DNA of 64,000 nt from positions 62,001 through 126,000 of the forward strand of contig CAYMEW010000003.1 of NCBI GenBank assembly GCA_964389755.1. The letters are read 5' to 3'. The position numbers and the translations under genes are program-made. The notes beneath the pieces are model-generated. The model was given only the letters and a program-made list of their open reading frames with translations. It had not been told where the DNA came from and did no database searches. Below are positions 32,900 through 42,131 of the stretch, piece by piece; position 1 is the first letter of the stretch; each line of letters starts with the position of its first letter. This DNA is from JBBSUQ01 sp964389755. Lineage in GTDB: Bacteria; Bacteroidota; Bacteroidia; Flavobacteriales_D; Crocinitomicaceae.

Positions 32900-35068
32900 T
32901 TAACGTAAGTACTGGATAACGAAGTTCTCGATGATGGTTGTTACAAGACGCTTTTTCCCGGAATAAGTGAGTTGTGTTTTTTGCATTCCTTCCATTGCGC
33001 CGACATTCATTTTTCGATTGTCCGCCCCGTACAAATATACATTATTCTCCAAACCGTCCGCGATCGCGTATTCAATACGTCCGTTTCGTTCTCCTACTGC
33101 GAGGTCGTCCGTTTCACTGAAAGGCACTGTGATTTTGCGGAATTCAATTCCTTTCGTATTGAGCAGTTTATAGCTGTTTCCCTGCTTCACAAGGAGTACG
33201 GGAAGGTTCCCGGTGCTTGTTTTCCCCGCGAGGTGCCCGCCCGGGAAGGAAGCCAGTTGTGTGCGGGTTCCTTTCTGGTCGGTTTGCATGAGTACCTGGT
33301 TTTCGATGGTATAAAGGAAGACCTGGTTGGGCGCGGTCATGGCGACAAAAGGTCCTTTGAGATCAAAGGTGCGGTATTCCCGCGATTTTTCGGCCTGGAT
33401 CATGCTGAACTTCTGATGATCCGTAGCACCAAAAAAGAGGATGTTGTTGCTGAGCCACACTTCGACGGGTTGGCGAATGGTGCCGAGTGAAGTGCGGACC
33501 TGGTTGAGTTCGCGCCCGCGGGCGTCCAGGAGTGTGATGCGGTTCTGTTCGCTGTTCACAAAGTATCCCTGGTCTTTCCAGCGGTAGAAAGTCGTTTTCG
33601 CGTTGAACTGCTGGTCTGCTTTTGCAGGGAATTCCCCGACATCGCGTCCGAGTACATCCACAAGGTAAATGCTTTTATCGGTGGTGAGGAGTACCTGAAG
33701 TTTATCATTATTAAAAAGATCTACGAGTTCCATACCCAGCAATTTTTCTTCTGCGGGCAGCGGATAAACCCATTTGCGGTTGCCATCCTGGAAGTAGATC
33801 AGTTGATTCTTATCGTTGAGCAGGGCCACTTTTCCGGGTTCGTCGAATACCACAAAATCCTGCACGAGTCCATCCGCAGGAAATTTATAGGCATCGGTGT
33901 TTCCCCCGGGTGTTTGTGCCGGTCCGTTTCCATTCTCCGCAAAGCGAATCTCGAAAAGATGGTCGTCATAGAAAGTCCGCGTGGTGCGCTGCGACCCGTT
34001 TACGAACCGTTCGGAAACGACTGCGGGAAGGTTTCCGTAGATACTTTCGGCTTTTGCCGGATTGAGGGCAACCGTTTTACCGAGTTTATAATCCCCGATG
34101 ACCTGGTCGATGACGTCTTTACTCTTGCAGATGAGCACATAGTCTTCGATCTCTTTCATAAAAAATCCCTGTGCGGGGTCGAAGGAAAGATCTTCTTTAA
34201 GGCTTGTGGCGGTGTAGTAGTCTTCGGCCTCGTATTCGGTGTCCGGCTGTATGTCGCGCAGGATGAGTCCCGGCTGTTGTCCCGAAAGGTAATCGGTGAG
34301 AAGTACGGGAACGCCTTTGTAGGTAAACTCTACCAGGCCTTTATCGACCCAACTGAAAAGCGGGCTGTTTTTATAGACGGAGTCCTGTTCGGCAAGTGTA
34401 AACTTTTCCGTGAAATGGTAATCGGAGAGTCCGTCCGGGAGTACCATTGCAAAAAGCGCTTTGTCGTCGAAGGCGCCGGTTCCGGCAGGTTTTTGCGTAC
34501 GTGTAATGTATTCCGAAGTTCCGCCGTCGCCGAAATAGATCTCTGTCAAAACCGGTTTTTGGCGGGAGAAGTCGACAAGGGTAGCGGAAGATTTGAGGTC
34601 AAAATTGCTCCATTCGGTAGCGATAACGGAGGTTTTAAGTTCCTCCCGAAAGACGTAAACGACATTTTTTTTGATCAGGCCGGTGTAGCCGTCGAAACGG
34701 AATTTATTCGCAGAAATGAAAGTGAGCGGATGTCCTGCAAAAGCGAGGCGTACTGCGGCTTCATCCCAAACGGAGCGCCCGGTAATGTGAAAATGCGGTC
34801 GTGCGCGACTGATGCAGATGCTGGTCTTTTCCTGCTGATTCGGAAGCATGGAAAGTACGAGTTCGTAGACCGGGTTGTCGGTTTGAAAGTCGACCAGCGC
34901 AGCGTTGAATTCGGCGGGCCTGTTAATGATAAGTACGGCCTCATCCTCTTTGCCGAAGAGTTCTTCGAGGCGAAAAAGGTCTTTCCGGGTGAGGAAATCC
35001 CAGGATACATACCCTATCCACGCGAGGGCGAGTATGCTCAGGAAAAAAAGGAAGTATCTGCCGCGCAT
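32900..35068 (-). CDS. Hypothetical membrane-anchored protein of 722 residues
   Basis: I do not recognise the family with confidence. An N-terminal membrane anchor (FFLFLSILALAWIGYVSW type, about 5-24) with a basic start (MRGR) puts the bulk in the periplasm. Residues 30-390 form a mixed domain (EAVLIINRPAEFNAAL, VVSERFV). Residues 400-722 look like a beta-propeller, with recurring short strands such as VALLNDKNQLIYFQDGN, KSIYLVDVLGRDVGEF, RITLLDARGRELNQV and NNVYLYGADNRK. No lipobox or T9SS sorting signal is present. It lies between rnhB and the TSP3/OmpA gene, 15 nt from the latter, so it is probably co-expressed with that porin and may be a partner. Confidence 0.7.
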   Translation of the reverse strand: MRGRYFLFFLSILALAWIGYVSWDFLTRKDLFRLEELFGKEDEAVLIINRPAEFNAALVDFQTDNPVYELVLSMLPNQQEKTSICISRARPHFHITGRSVWDEAAVRLAFAGHPLTFISANKFRFDGYTGLIKKNVVYVFREELKTSVIATEWSNFDLKSSATLVDFSRQKPVLTEIYFGDGGTSEYITRTQKPAGTGAFDDKALFAMVLPDGLSDYHFTEKFTLAEQDSVYKNSPLFSWVDKGLVEFTYKGVPVLLTDYLSGQQPGLILRDIQPDTEYEAEDYYTATSLKEDLSFDPAQGFFMKEIEDYVLICKSKDVIDQVIGDYKLGKTVALNPAKAESIYGNLPAVVSERFVNGSQRTTRTFYDDHLFEIRFAENGNGPAQTPGGNTDAYKFPADGLVQDFVVFDEPGKVALLNDKNQLIYFQDGNRKWVYPLPAEEKLLGMELVDLFNNDKLQVLLTTDKSIYLVDVLGRDVGEFPAKADQQFNAKTTFYRWKDQGYFVNSEQNRITLLDARGRELNQVRTSLGTIRQPVEVWLSNNILFFGATDHQKFSMIQAEKSREYRTFDLKGPFVAMTAPNQVFLYTIENQVLMQTDQKGTRTQLASFPGGHLAGKTSTGNLPVLLVKQGNSYKLLNTKGIEFRKITVPFSETDDLAVGERNGRIEYAIADGLENNVYLYGADNRKMNVGAMEGMQKTQLTYSGKKRLVTTIIENFVIQYLR

Positions 35069-35165
35069 GTTTCCGCTAAACTTTAAGCGTAAAATTAAGT
35101 CAATTGATGCTTCGCGGAGGGCGTGCCGGTGTTAACTTTTAACAAAAGAATGTTTAATTAATACT

Positions 35166-35768
35166 CTAAAACAGGGCGAGTTGTTCGTCGGAAAGTAAGG
35201 TAAAGGACTTTCGGTGAAGTTCACAGGACCCGTAGATCCGGATGGCTTCACGGTGCGCGACGGTCGGATAGCCTTTGTTACTGTCCCAGCAATAATGCGG
35301 AAAGCGGGCGTGTTGTTCTTCCATGTAAGCATCGCGGTAGGTCTTGGCCAGCACGGAAGCTGCGGCGATGGAATGGAATTTGCCGTCGCCTTTGATGATG
35401 CAGGTATGCGGAATTCCTTCAAAGGGATTAAATCGATTTCCGTCGATCAGCAGGTGTTCGGGAGTAATGGTGAGTTGGCGAACGGCCTCGTGCATGGCGA
35501 GGAAGCTGGCATTTAAAATGTTAATGCGGTCGATGTGTTCGGGTTCAATAAAGGCCACGGCATAGCTGAGCGCTTTTCGTTCGATTTCAATACGCAGTGC
35601 ATTTCGCTGGGCGAGTGTTAGTTTTTTGGAATCGTTGAGCGCGGGATTCCGGAAGTGCTTCGGGAGCACTACGGCCGCAGCAACGACGGGGCCTGCCAGG
35701 CATCCGCGTCCTGCTTCATCGCATCCGGCCTCGATGAGTTCCCGGTGTAAAAATGATTTTAATCCCAT
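35166..35768 (-). CDS. rnhB: Ribonuclease HII
   Basis: Removes ribonucleotides and RNA primers from RNA-DNA hybrids. The 200-residue protein has the RNase HII signature EAGCDEAGRGCLAGP (D17, E18), LNDSKKLT, LLIDGNRFNPF with the third acidic residue, KGDGKFHSIAAASVLAKTYRD, and DSNKGYPTVAHREAI. It starts the minus-strand run that includes the 722-residue protein, with a 97-nt gap between them. Confidence 0.96.
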   Translation of the reverse strand: MGLKSFLHRELIEAGCDEAGRGCLAGPVVAAAVVLPKHFRNPALNDSKKLTLAQRNALRIEIERKALSYAVAFIEPEHIDRINILNASFLAMHEAVRQLTITPEHLLIDGNRFNPFEGIPHTCIIKGDGKFHSIAAASVLAKTYRDAYMEEQHARFPHYCWDSNKGYPTVAHREAIRIYGSCELHRKSFTLLSDEQLALF

Positions 35769-35775
35769 GGAAATG

Positions 35776-35783
35776 TAAATTTG
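35776..35783 (+). promoter_or_regulatory. Candidate -7 promoter element of the small secreted protein
   Basis: TAAATTTG matches TAnnTTTG and would give a leader of roughly 75 nt before the ATG at 35867. No clear -33 element. Confidence 0.35.
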
Positions 35784-35866
35784 GCAAAAAAATTGTAGAT
35801 TAGCGTAATTGAACCTGTTAAAACAACTTTCAGACAGGTATCAACGTCTAACAAAAAACAAGAACT

Positions 35867-36229
35867 ATGAAAAAACTATTTTTGGCAATACTGGCGATTT
35901 TTTCCCTGTCCATGATGTCTATGGCCCAGGAAGCAAAGGTGGCGAATGCTTCATCTTTTGATGCGGGTAAGAAGGCCGGCGATTTTTCGTTCATCCTTCC
36001 TGAGAACGTAACTGCGGAAAACGTAACGCAAAATTCGAAATATTATACGCATTACTTTACGGTAACATTTGACGACGCCACGAACAGGGCAGATATTAAA
36101 ATGATTACCAATGATGAGAAATCGCGCCACGTGATCATCCGCTTTCTGATTTCACTTGGTGTGGAGCAAGTGACCATGAACGGTACTTCCGAAAATGTGG
36201 AGGCATTTTACCAGTCACATTTGAAATAA
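35867..36229 (+). CDS. Small secreted protein of unknown function
   Basis: 120 residues with a signal peptide (MKKLFLAILAIFSLSMMSMAQ). The mature 99 residues contain no cysteine and no family I can name; alternating hydrophobic strands (YYTHYFTVTFDD, ADIKMITND, RHVIIRFLISLGVEQVTMNG) suggest a small alpha/beta fold. It is transcribed alone, between a possible TAAATTTG promoter and a strong terminator. It probably stays in the periplasm. Confidence 0.75.
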   Translation: MKKLFLAILAIFSLSMMSMAQEAKVANASSFDAGKKAGDFSFILPENVTAENVTQNSKYYTHYFTVTFDDATNRADIKMITNDEKSRHVIIRFLISLGVEQVTMNGTSENVEAFYQSHLK

Positions 36230-36252
36230 TTTGATTAAAAAACGATAAGTAG

Positions 36253-36283
36253 AACCGGTTCAATTCGATGAACCGGTTTTTTT
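36253..36283 (+). terminator. Rho-independent terminator after the small secreted protein
   Basis: A perfect 10-bp stem AACCGGTTCA/TGAACCGGTT with a 6-nt loop, followed by seven T. Confidence 0.9.
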
Positions 36284-36375
36284 ATTCCACTTATCCTCGA
36301 TTTTGAACGTTTAAATAAAAAGTTAGTGTGAGATCGAAAAAATTATTTCATTTTTGCAAATGTAAAACTGATGTT

Positions 36376-36891
36376 ATGAAAATTCTTGCAGTCGCTGCAT
36401 TGCCCTTGCTACTACTTGCGTGTCAATCTGAAAAAACGATTGAGACGGCCGAAGAGAATGAAACGCTGAAGAATTACGGTCCTTATGAAGTTCAGAAATC
36501 GGAAGCAATTCCCGTATCGGAGATGCTGACTGACTTTGCCGGTAAGACAGGTGAAGAAACGTACACCTTCGTCGGGAAAATAGATGAAGTTTGCACAAAG
36601 ATGGGATGCTGGGTAAACGTGGACAAAGGAAACGGGGAGACCTTTATGGTCCGTTTCAAAGATCACTTCACGATCCCGACAGATACCGAACTCGGAAGCA
36701 TGGCGTACCTGCACGGTACGGCTTATATGGACACGATCTCCGTGGATATGCAGAAGCACTTCATGGAAGATGGCGGAAAGAGCGAGGAGGAGATTGCGCA
36801 GGTGACCGAGCCGAAATACGAACTGGCTTTCGAAGCGGACGGAATCCTGGTAGAGAGCAAACAGAAAAAGCAAAGAACAACCCAAAAATAA
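36376..36891 (+). CDS. DUF4920-type lipoprotein
   Basis: A 171-residue lipoprotein. The start at 36376 gives a proper signal (MKILAVAALPLLLLAC) with lipobox LLAC; the upstream extension would not. The mature domain has KIDEVCTKMGCWVNVD, FMVRFKDHFTIPTD and YLHGTAYMDTISVDMQKHF, as in DUF4920 proteins, an OB-like fold with a conserved CxxxGCW pair. The C-terminal tail is Lys/Gln-rich. The role is unknown; the paired cysteines next to a Trp suggest metal or redox binding, which is only an inference. Confidence 0.8.
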   Translation: MKILAVAALPLLLLACQSEKTIETAEENETLKNYGPYEVQKSEAIPVSEMLTDFAGKTGEETYTFVGKIDEVCTKMGCWVNVDKGNGETFMVRFKDHFTIPTDTELGSMAYLHGTAYMDTISVDMQKHFMEDGGKSEEEIAQVTEPKYELAFEADGILVESKQKKQRTTQK

Positions 36892-36948
36892 CAAAGCACA
36901 CACAAGACCTTTACGAGTATAACTAAATCTAATTTACTACTACAGATG

Positions 36949-36979
36949 AAAAAAGGCCGGAAGTACTTCCGGCCTTTTT
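36949..36979. terminator. Bidirectional terminator between lipoprotein and acyl-CoA dehydrogenase genes
   Basis: A perfect 9-bp stem GGCCGGAAG/CTTCCGGCC with a TA loop, flanked by six A on the left and five T on the right, so it can end transcription from both sides. Confidence 0.9.
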
Positions 36980-36999
36980 CGTGTGCATTATTCGGATTA

Positions 37000-38790
37000 T
37001 CAGAAATCGTATTTATTCGCTTCGATCGCACGAGCTGCAATCAGTTGCCGTGCTTCTTTCGGGTTGAAGGCTTCGGTTTTCGTAAAGCGTTTCAGCCCCA
37101 TGAGCATCATGCGGAGTTCATCGCCCTGTGCAAATGAGTTGAGCGCATCTTTTGCTGACTTGTTGATCTTATCCGCCGCATCGTAAAAATACGTTTGTGC
37201 GATGGCAATTTCCGTTTTGGCAGCTTCGGCTCCTTTCGATGCGATGAGTTTATCCACGCGCAGAAGCACGGATTCGGCCAGGTAAGTTGTAATCGCCATA
37301 TCAGCAATGTTCATGAGTACTTCCTGTTCCTTAGCGAGTGTTTGCATGAGTTTTTGAACGGCACTTCCGGCTACCATGAGAATGGCTTTTTTGAAACCGT
37401 CGAGGTAGCGGTATTCGTTGGCAAGCGGTCCGTTGCCCGTTTCTGGAGTTTCAGGAATGCTCATCAGTTCGGAGGCAACTTTCATAGCCGGCCCCATCAG
37501 GTCGAGTTCGCCTTTCATCGCACGCTTGAGGATCATATCCACGGTAAGCATGCGGTTGATCTCATTGGTTCCTTCGAAGATGCGGTTGATGCGTGAATCA
37601 CGATACGCCCGTTCAACGGCGCTCTCTGCGGAGTATCCCATTCCTCCGTGGATCTGCACGCCTTCGTCGACCACGTAGTCGAGGCATTCGGAGCCGGCGA
37701 CTTTGAGCATCGCGCACTCCGCGGCAAACTGTTCGATGCCTTTGAGGGTGGCCTGTCCTTTGTCCATTCCTCCGTCGAGGTAAGCCTGGATCGCATCGTC
37801 TATGTTCTGGCCGGCGCGATAAGTTGCCGATTCCAGGGCATAGGTGCGAATGACCTGTTCTGCGATCTTGTAGCGAATTGCCCCGTATTTGGCAATGGGC
37901 CTGCCGAATTGTTCGCGTTCGTTGGCGTAGCGGATCGAGTCACTGATCGTTTCTTTGGCTCCTCCCATTACTCCCGCGGCAAGTTTGATCCGCCCGATAT
38001 TCAGAATGTTGAGCGCGATCCGGAATCCGTTCTCCCGTTCGGAAAGCAGGTTTTCTGCCGGAACTTTCACATCGTTGAAAAAGACCTGGCGGGTAGAAGA
38101 ACCTTTAATTCCCATTTTCTTTTCTTCGGGGTTGAGGGAGATCCCTTCGCTGTCAGCCTCCACGAGGAATGCCGACAGGTTTTTATCATCGTCGATCTTT
38201 GCGAAAACGGTGAAGAGATTGGCAAAACCACCGTTGGTGATCCACATCTTCTGCCCGTTGAGGGTGTAGTATTTTTTATCATCGGACAGTACGGCCTTTG
38301 TTTTCCCGGAGTTGGCATCCGACCCTGATCCCGGTTCCGTGAGGCAATACGCCGCTTTCCATTCACCCGAAGCCAGTTTCGGAATGTACTTTTTCTTTTG
38401 TTCTTCGTTTCCGTAATAAAGGAGCGGAAGTGTACCGATCCCCGTGTGGGCGCCATAAGCTACCGAGAAAGAATGACCTTTCCCGAGGTGTTCGGTCGCG
38501 AGCAGAGACGTCTTAAAGTCCATTCCCATACCGCCGTACTCTTCTGGTACGCTCATGCCGAGCATTCCGAGTTCTCCTGCTTTTTCGAGCAGCTGTACCA
38601 TGAGACCCTCTTCCATCTTATCGATTCGGTCGAGGTTCGGACGGATCTCCTGTTCAATGAAATCGTCACACATGCGCGCGATCATCTGTTGTTCTTCCGT
38701 CCATTCTTCCGGCGTAAAAATATCCTGCGGTTTGGTATCCCGGATCAGGAACTCGCCTCCTTTAATTGCGTTTTTAGTTTCTGTTGACAT
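37000..38790 (-). CDS. Acyl-CoA dehydrogenase
   Basis: First step of fatty-acid beta-oxidation: FAD-dependent formation of trans-2-enoyl-CoA. The 596-residue protein is longer than the basic family (about 380) because of a C-terminal helical extension of about 170 residues, as in very-long-chain-type enzymes. Marks are ELGMLGMSVPEEYGGMGMD, CLTEPGSGSDA, WITNGGFANLF, QIHGGMGYSAE and the catalytic Glu region RINRIFEGTNEINR. A possible -7 element (TATCTTTA, 38830-38823) and a TATGCAT palindrome lie upstream. It is 3.3 kb away from the fad operon but probably works with it. Confidence 0.93.
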   Translation of the reverse strand: MSTETKNAIKGGEFLIRDTKPQDIFTPEEWTEEQQMIARMCDDFIEQEIRPNLDRIDKMEEGLMVQLLEKAGELGMLGMSVPEEYGGMGMDFKTSLLATEHLGKGHSFSVAYGAHTGIGTLPLLYYGNEEQKKKYIPKLASGEWKAAYCLTEPGSGSDANSGKTKAVLSDDKKYYTLNGQKMWITNGGFANLFTVFAKIDDDKNLSAFLVEADSEGISLNPEEKKMGIKGSSTRQVFFNDVKVPAENLLSERENGFRIALNILNIGRIKLAAGVMGGAKETISDSIRYANEREQFGRPIAKYGAIRYKIAEQVIRTYALESATYRAGQNIDDAIQAYLDGGMDKGQATLKGIEQFAAECAMLKVAGSECLDYVVDEGVQIHGGMGYSAESAVERAYRDSRINRIFEGTNEINRMLTVDMILKRAMKGELDLMGPAMKVASELMSIPETPETGNGPLANEYRYLDGFKKAILMVAGSAVQKLMQTLAKEQEVLMNIADMAITTYLAESVLLRVDKLIASKGAEAAKTEIAIAQTYFYDAADKINKSAKDALNSFAQGDELRMMLMGLKRFTKTEAFNPKEARQLIAARAIEANKYDF

Positions 38791-39116
38791 GATCTGTTTG
38801 CGAATTTATAGTATTCTGTTAGCTAAAGATACATATTTTCATTTATTATGCATGCATATTTAATGAATTATTTCGGGAACTCATTTCGGAGCGTTTTCCC
38901 GTTTTTTGTAACAAGTGTCGGGCAGACATTGTTTGGTTGCTTTGACCTTATCTTCCTGATCGTCCGGATGCTTTTAAAACAGGTTGTTTGAGCTATTTAC
39001 AGGAATGAGGAACGGCTTTTGAAAGGTGTCGACTGTTACTTTTTAGCGCAAAGAAAGTACTCTAAATTTTCAAAAGTGGATTTAAAGAGGTATATTCGTT
39101 TGAAAGCCTGATTTTT
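38791..39116. other. Divergent intergenic region between acyl-CoA dehydrogenase and histidine kinase
   Basis: No gene seen. It holds the minus-strand dehydrogenase promoter with its palindrome (38823-38858) and a weak plus-strand -7-like TATATTCG at 39091-39098 ahead of the kinase. Confidence 0.55.
38847..38858. promoter_or_regulatory. Candidate operator palindrome TATGCATGCATA
   Basis: A perfect 12-bp palindrome placed about 17 nt upstream of the TATCTTTA element (38830-38823, minus), at the -33 region of the acyl-CoA dehydrogenase promoter. The half-site TATGCAT recurs in the palindrome at 46359-46377 near the MarR operon. Confidence 0.45.
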
Positions 39117-40643
39117 ATGATCGGTAATAACCCACTGAATTCACTGAGGTCTCACGTGTCAAAATTTGACGAGCCGCTTTTGGTCCTTGACCAGGATGGT
39201 ATGATCCTGTTTGCCAGTGAGCAAACGGCAAAACTGCTCGATCAATCTGCTTTGCAGGGCGAATCGATCTTTCATTATGTTGAACACAATTCGGACAAGC
39301 TGCGCAATTGGCTGCTTTCTCCGGATGCCAACCGTTTTCGGGAAATGAACGTGACTTTTCTGAAAGACGGCACGACCGTTCCGGTAAAACTACGCATGTT
39401 CGTGTGGTCCGTTACAAAAGACGGGTTCCTGGTCTGTGTGACCCTGAGAGATAGTACGTTTATTAACAGGAGGCGGCGTGACATTCTCCGGAAGATCCTG
39501 ACGATCGAGAATCTTTCGCGTTCCCGGAAAATCCGGGAAGGTAAACTCGAGGAGTCCGTCAATGAGATCCTGCGCGCTTCCTCGCGGGCTACAAATACAG
39601 AACGGGTAAATGCGTGGTTGTTTACGGAAGACCGCAGCGAGATCCGTTGTATCGGGAATTACGATGCGCGTCAAAACGAACTGGTCCCGCAGGAAAGCCT
39701 TCCGCGGGTAAAGTTCCCGAATTATTTCCACTTGTTCGAAACGCGCCGGATCATCGTTAGCAGCGATTCACTACATTCGGACATTACCGGTGAGCTTGCG
39801 GAAAGTTACCTTATTCCAAACGACATTCAGGCGATGATGGACGTGCCGATCCGGCGGGAAGGGGAGATCGTCGGGGTGCTGTGTTTTGAAAGTGTCGGAG
39901 CACAGCGAGACTGGACCATCGAGAATCAGAAATTTGCACTAATCACCGCGCAAATGGTTTCCCTGGCGCTCGAAACGCATGAACGAAACCTGGCGCGGCA
40001 GTCCCTTGAAAGCGAACTGCGTTCGAAGAATGCACTCCTGCGTGAAACGCATCACCGCATTAAGAACAACCTGACGATCCTGCGAAGTTTGCTGAACATC
40101 CAGCAACACAATAGCCGGGACGATTTTCATGCGGGACTTTTCGAAGATAGCAAGAACAGGCTAGATTCGATCGTTTCCTTACACGAGTTGCTGTACCAGA
40201 CGCGTAATTTCGAGACGGTGAACCTAATGGCTTACTTACGCACGCTGGTGAACAGCCTGTCTCAAAGTTTTGCGAGTTACCCGGAGCCGATTCGTTTGCA
40301 CGATCGTGACGGCACCACCGCTATCAGCGTTTCAGCAGCTGTATCCATCGGACTGATCGTGAACGAAATCATTACCAATTCCTTCAAGCATGCTTTCGGA
40401 CCAGCGATGTCCGAAGCAGGTAAAGTGGAATTAACGGTAATCGACCTGCCGGAACAGGTAAAACTGATCATAGCTGATAATGGGCCGGGCTTTGATTTTG
40501 AGGAAATGCGGGACACGGTAGGGCTGGAGATCGTACAGGGCCTCGTGCATCAACTGAGCGGAGAAATGGACTATTCGGGCGAAAACGGTTCACGCTTTGA
40601 GATTACCCTGTCGCTTGAAGCTTTAAAAGGAGCGAATCAATAA
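39117..40643 (+). CDS. Cytoplasmic sensor histidine kinase (PAS-GAF-HisKA_2-HATPase)
   Basis: 508 residues with no membrane segment. An N-terminal PAS-like domain (about 15-125; DEPLLVLDQDGMILFASEQTAKLL), a short coiled linker, and a GAF domain (about 145-290; MDVPIRREGEIVGVLCFES) precede a HisKA_2-type dimerisation region (THHRIKNNLTIL, phosphoacceptor H313). The ATPase domain follows with N box NEIITNSFKHAF (about 416-427) and G1 box DNGPGFDF (454-461). No receiver domain or cognate regulator gene is adjacent, so it is an orphan kinase sensing a cytoplasmic signal. Its end overlaps the convergent helicase gene by 7 nt. Confidence 0.92.
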   Translation: MIGNNPLNSLRSHVSKFDEPLLVLDQDGMILFASEQTAKLLDQSALQGESIFHYVEHNSDKLRNWLLSPDANRFREMNVTFLKDGTTVPVKLRMFVWSVTKDGFLVCVTLRDSTFINRRRRDILRKILTIENLSRSRKIREGKLEESVNEILRASSRATNTERVNAWLFTEDRSEIRCIGNYDARQNELVPQESLPRVKFPNYFHLFETRRIIVSSDSLHSDITGELAESYLIPNDIQAMMDVPIRREGEIVGVLCFESVGAQRDWTIENQKFALITAQMVSLALETHERNLARQSLESELRSKNALLRETHHRIKNNLTILRSLLNIQQHNSRDDFHAGLFEDSKNRLDSIVSLHELLYQTRNFETVNLMAYLRTLVNSLSQSFASYPEPIRLHDRDGTTAISVSAAVSIGLIVNEIITNSFKHAFGPAMSEAGKVELTVIDLPEQVKLIIADNGPGFDFEEMRDTVGLEIVQGLVHQLSGEMDYSGENGSRFEITLSLEALKGANQ

Positions 40644-41953
40644 GCAATCTCGATCTTTTGTTTTTTACCTTTTAATTTCTCACCGTCAATGCGTGCGCGT
40701 AATTCGCGGATCTTTTTGCGGGGAACAGCCACAAAACTCTGAAAATCCCGAACTTCGATCAGCCCCACGTCTTCTTTTGAAAGTCCGCCGGTTTTGATCA
40801 AAAAACCGGCAATATCTCCTTTGCTGATCTTGTTTTTTCTTCCTGCGGAAATATAGAGTGTGACCAGCTCCGGCTGTTTTCGTTCCGCTTTGGGAGGATG
40901 AAACGGTTTGAACCCTTTTTTGTCGATGTATTCGCAGCGCGAAAGATCTTTCGGGAAAAGGAATACGGAACCTTCGGCTGACATGCGCGCCGTACGCCCG
41001 TTACGATGTACCCAGGAAGCTTCCTGATCGGGAAGCGCAAGGTGTATGATGTTGCGTACTTCGGGAATGTCGAGTCCGCGTGCACCGATGTCGGTACAAA
41101 GCAGGATGCGACTGCTGCCGTTTCGGAACTTAAGAAGCGCCCGTTCGCGTTCTTCCTGTTCCAGTCCGCCATGATACAGGCTGTGTACGATGCCTTCGGC
41201 TTTGAACAATTCAGAAAGTGTATTGGCTTCTTCACGGAGGTTGCAAAAGACGATGTTGCGTTCTTCCGAAAATGCGTCGAGCGTTCGTATAAGCAAAGTT
41301 TCTTTTGATTCCGTTCCTTCGATGCGGAAATATTCGAATTCCGGCAAAGCTTCCTCACTGCGAAAATCGAGTTTCAGAAAATTATTCCCTTCCATGAACG
41401 CGGGCAACTGCCGGAGATCCGTGGCCGATGTAAGTAACGATAATTTTAGATTGGAACAGCGATCATGAATCGTTTCAAGTTCTTCGCGAAAACCGAATTC
41501 AAGGCATTTGTCGAATTCATCAATGACGAAGTTACTGACGGTGCTCAGAAAAATGTTCCCGCGATGAATGTGGTCGATAATTCGGCCCGGGGTTCCGATC
41601 AGTACAGCCGGTATTTCCGAAAGACTTTTTGCTTCCGTGGAAATGGAATGTCCGCCATAGCAACTGGTTACTTTCAAACCTGTTTTCAGTTTCCGGAAAC
41701 TTTCCTCGATCTGCAAAGCCAGTTCACGCGTGGGACAAACCACGAGATTTTGCAGGTGCCGGTTCTCCGGATCTGTGTGCTCCAGGCAGGAAAGCAGGAA
41801 AGCCAGCGTTTTGCCGCTGCCGGTGGGCGAGAGTACGAGGAGGTCGTTTTCAGTTCGCGCATGTTCTAACACGCGTTCCTGCATCGGGTTGAGTGCCGCG
41901 ATGCCGGCATGTTGCAAATAATCTTTAAAACGATCGGGGAGGGCATTGTCCAT
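40637..41953 (-). CDS. DEAD-box RNA helicase with DbpA-type RNA-binding domain
   Basis: 438 residues. The helicase core shows the Q-motif region (LNPMQERVL), Walker A SPTGSGKT (42-49), PTRELALQ, TPGR, motif II as DEFD (145-148) instead of DEAD, SAT, and HRNGRTAR in place of the usual HRxGRxGR. The C-terminal domain (about 360-438; VTLYISAGRKNKISKGDIAGFL, VAVPRKKIREL) is the DbpA-type RRM that binds 23S rRNA hairpin 92. It probably assists 50S ribosome assembly. It stands alone on its strand. Confidence 0.92.
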   Translation of the reverse strand: MDNALPDRFKDYLQHAGIAALNPMQERVLEHARTENDLLVLSPTGSGKTLAFLLSCLEHTDPENRHLQNLVVCPTRELALQIEESFRKLKTGLKVTSCYGGHSISTEAKSLSEIPAVLIGTPGRIIDHIHRGNIFLSTVSNFVIDEFDKCLEFGFREELETIHDRCSNLKLSLLTSATDLRQLPAFMEGNNFLKLDFRSEEALPEFEYFRIEGTESKETLLIRTLDAFSEERNIVFCNLREEANTLSELFKAEGIVHSLYHGGLEQEERERALLKFRNGSSRILLCTDIGARGLDIPEVRNIIHLALPDQEASWVHRNGRTARMSAEGSVFLFPKDLSRCEYIDKKGFKPFHPPKAERKQPELVTLYISAGRKNKISKGDIAGFLIKTGGLSKEDVGLIEVRDFQSFVAVPRKKIRELRARIDGEKLKGKKQKIEIAY

Positions 41954-42075
41954 AGTGCAAAGGTAGGATTCCTTTTGATGTGGATTTCGTCGGGCAAAAA
42001 ATGATTTAAAAAAGGGCTATGTAAGCTTGATTCGCAGTTAGACCTGATCGCGGATCGAATGAAAAAGTAAGTCAT

Positions 42076-42107
42076 AAAAAAATCCGCCGGTCCAATGCAC
42101 GACGGAT
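42076..42107 (-). terminator. Rho-independent terminator of the fad operon
   Basis: On the minus strand an 8-bp stem ATCCGTCG/CGGCGGAT (one G-T pair) with a 10-nt loop, followed by a run of T. It lies 25 nt after the thiolase stop. Confidence 0.8.
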
Positions 42108-42131
42108 CTTTCTTTCTTTATATTTTGTTTC

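Noticed and set aside
33803..35086. Open frame (427 codons) on the plus strand
   Set aside because: Antisense to the 722-residue protein, which has a membrane anchor, operon context and a good start; the antisense frame has none of these.
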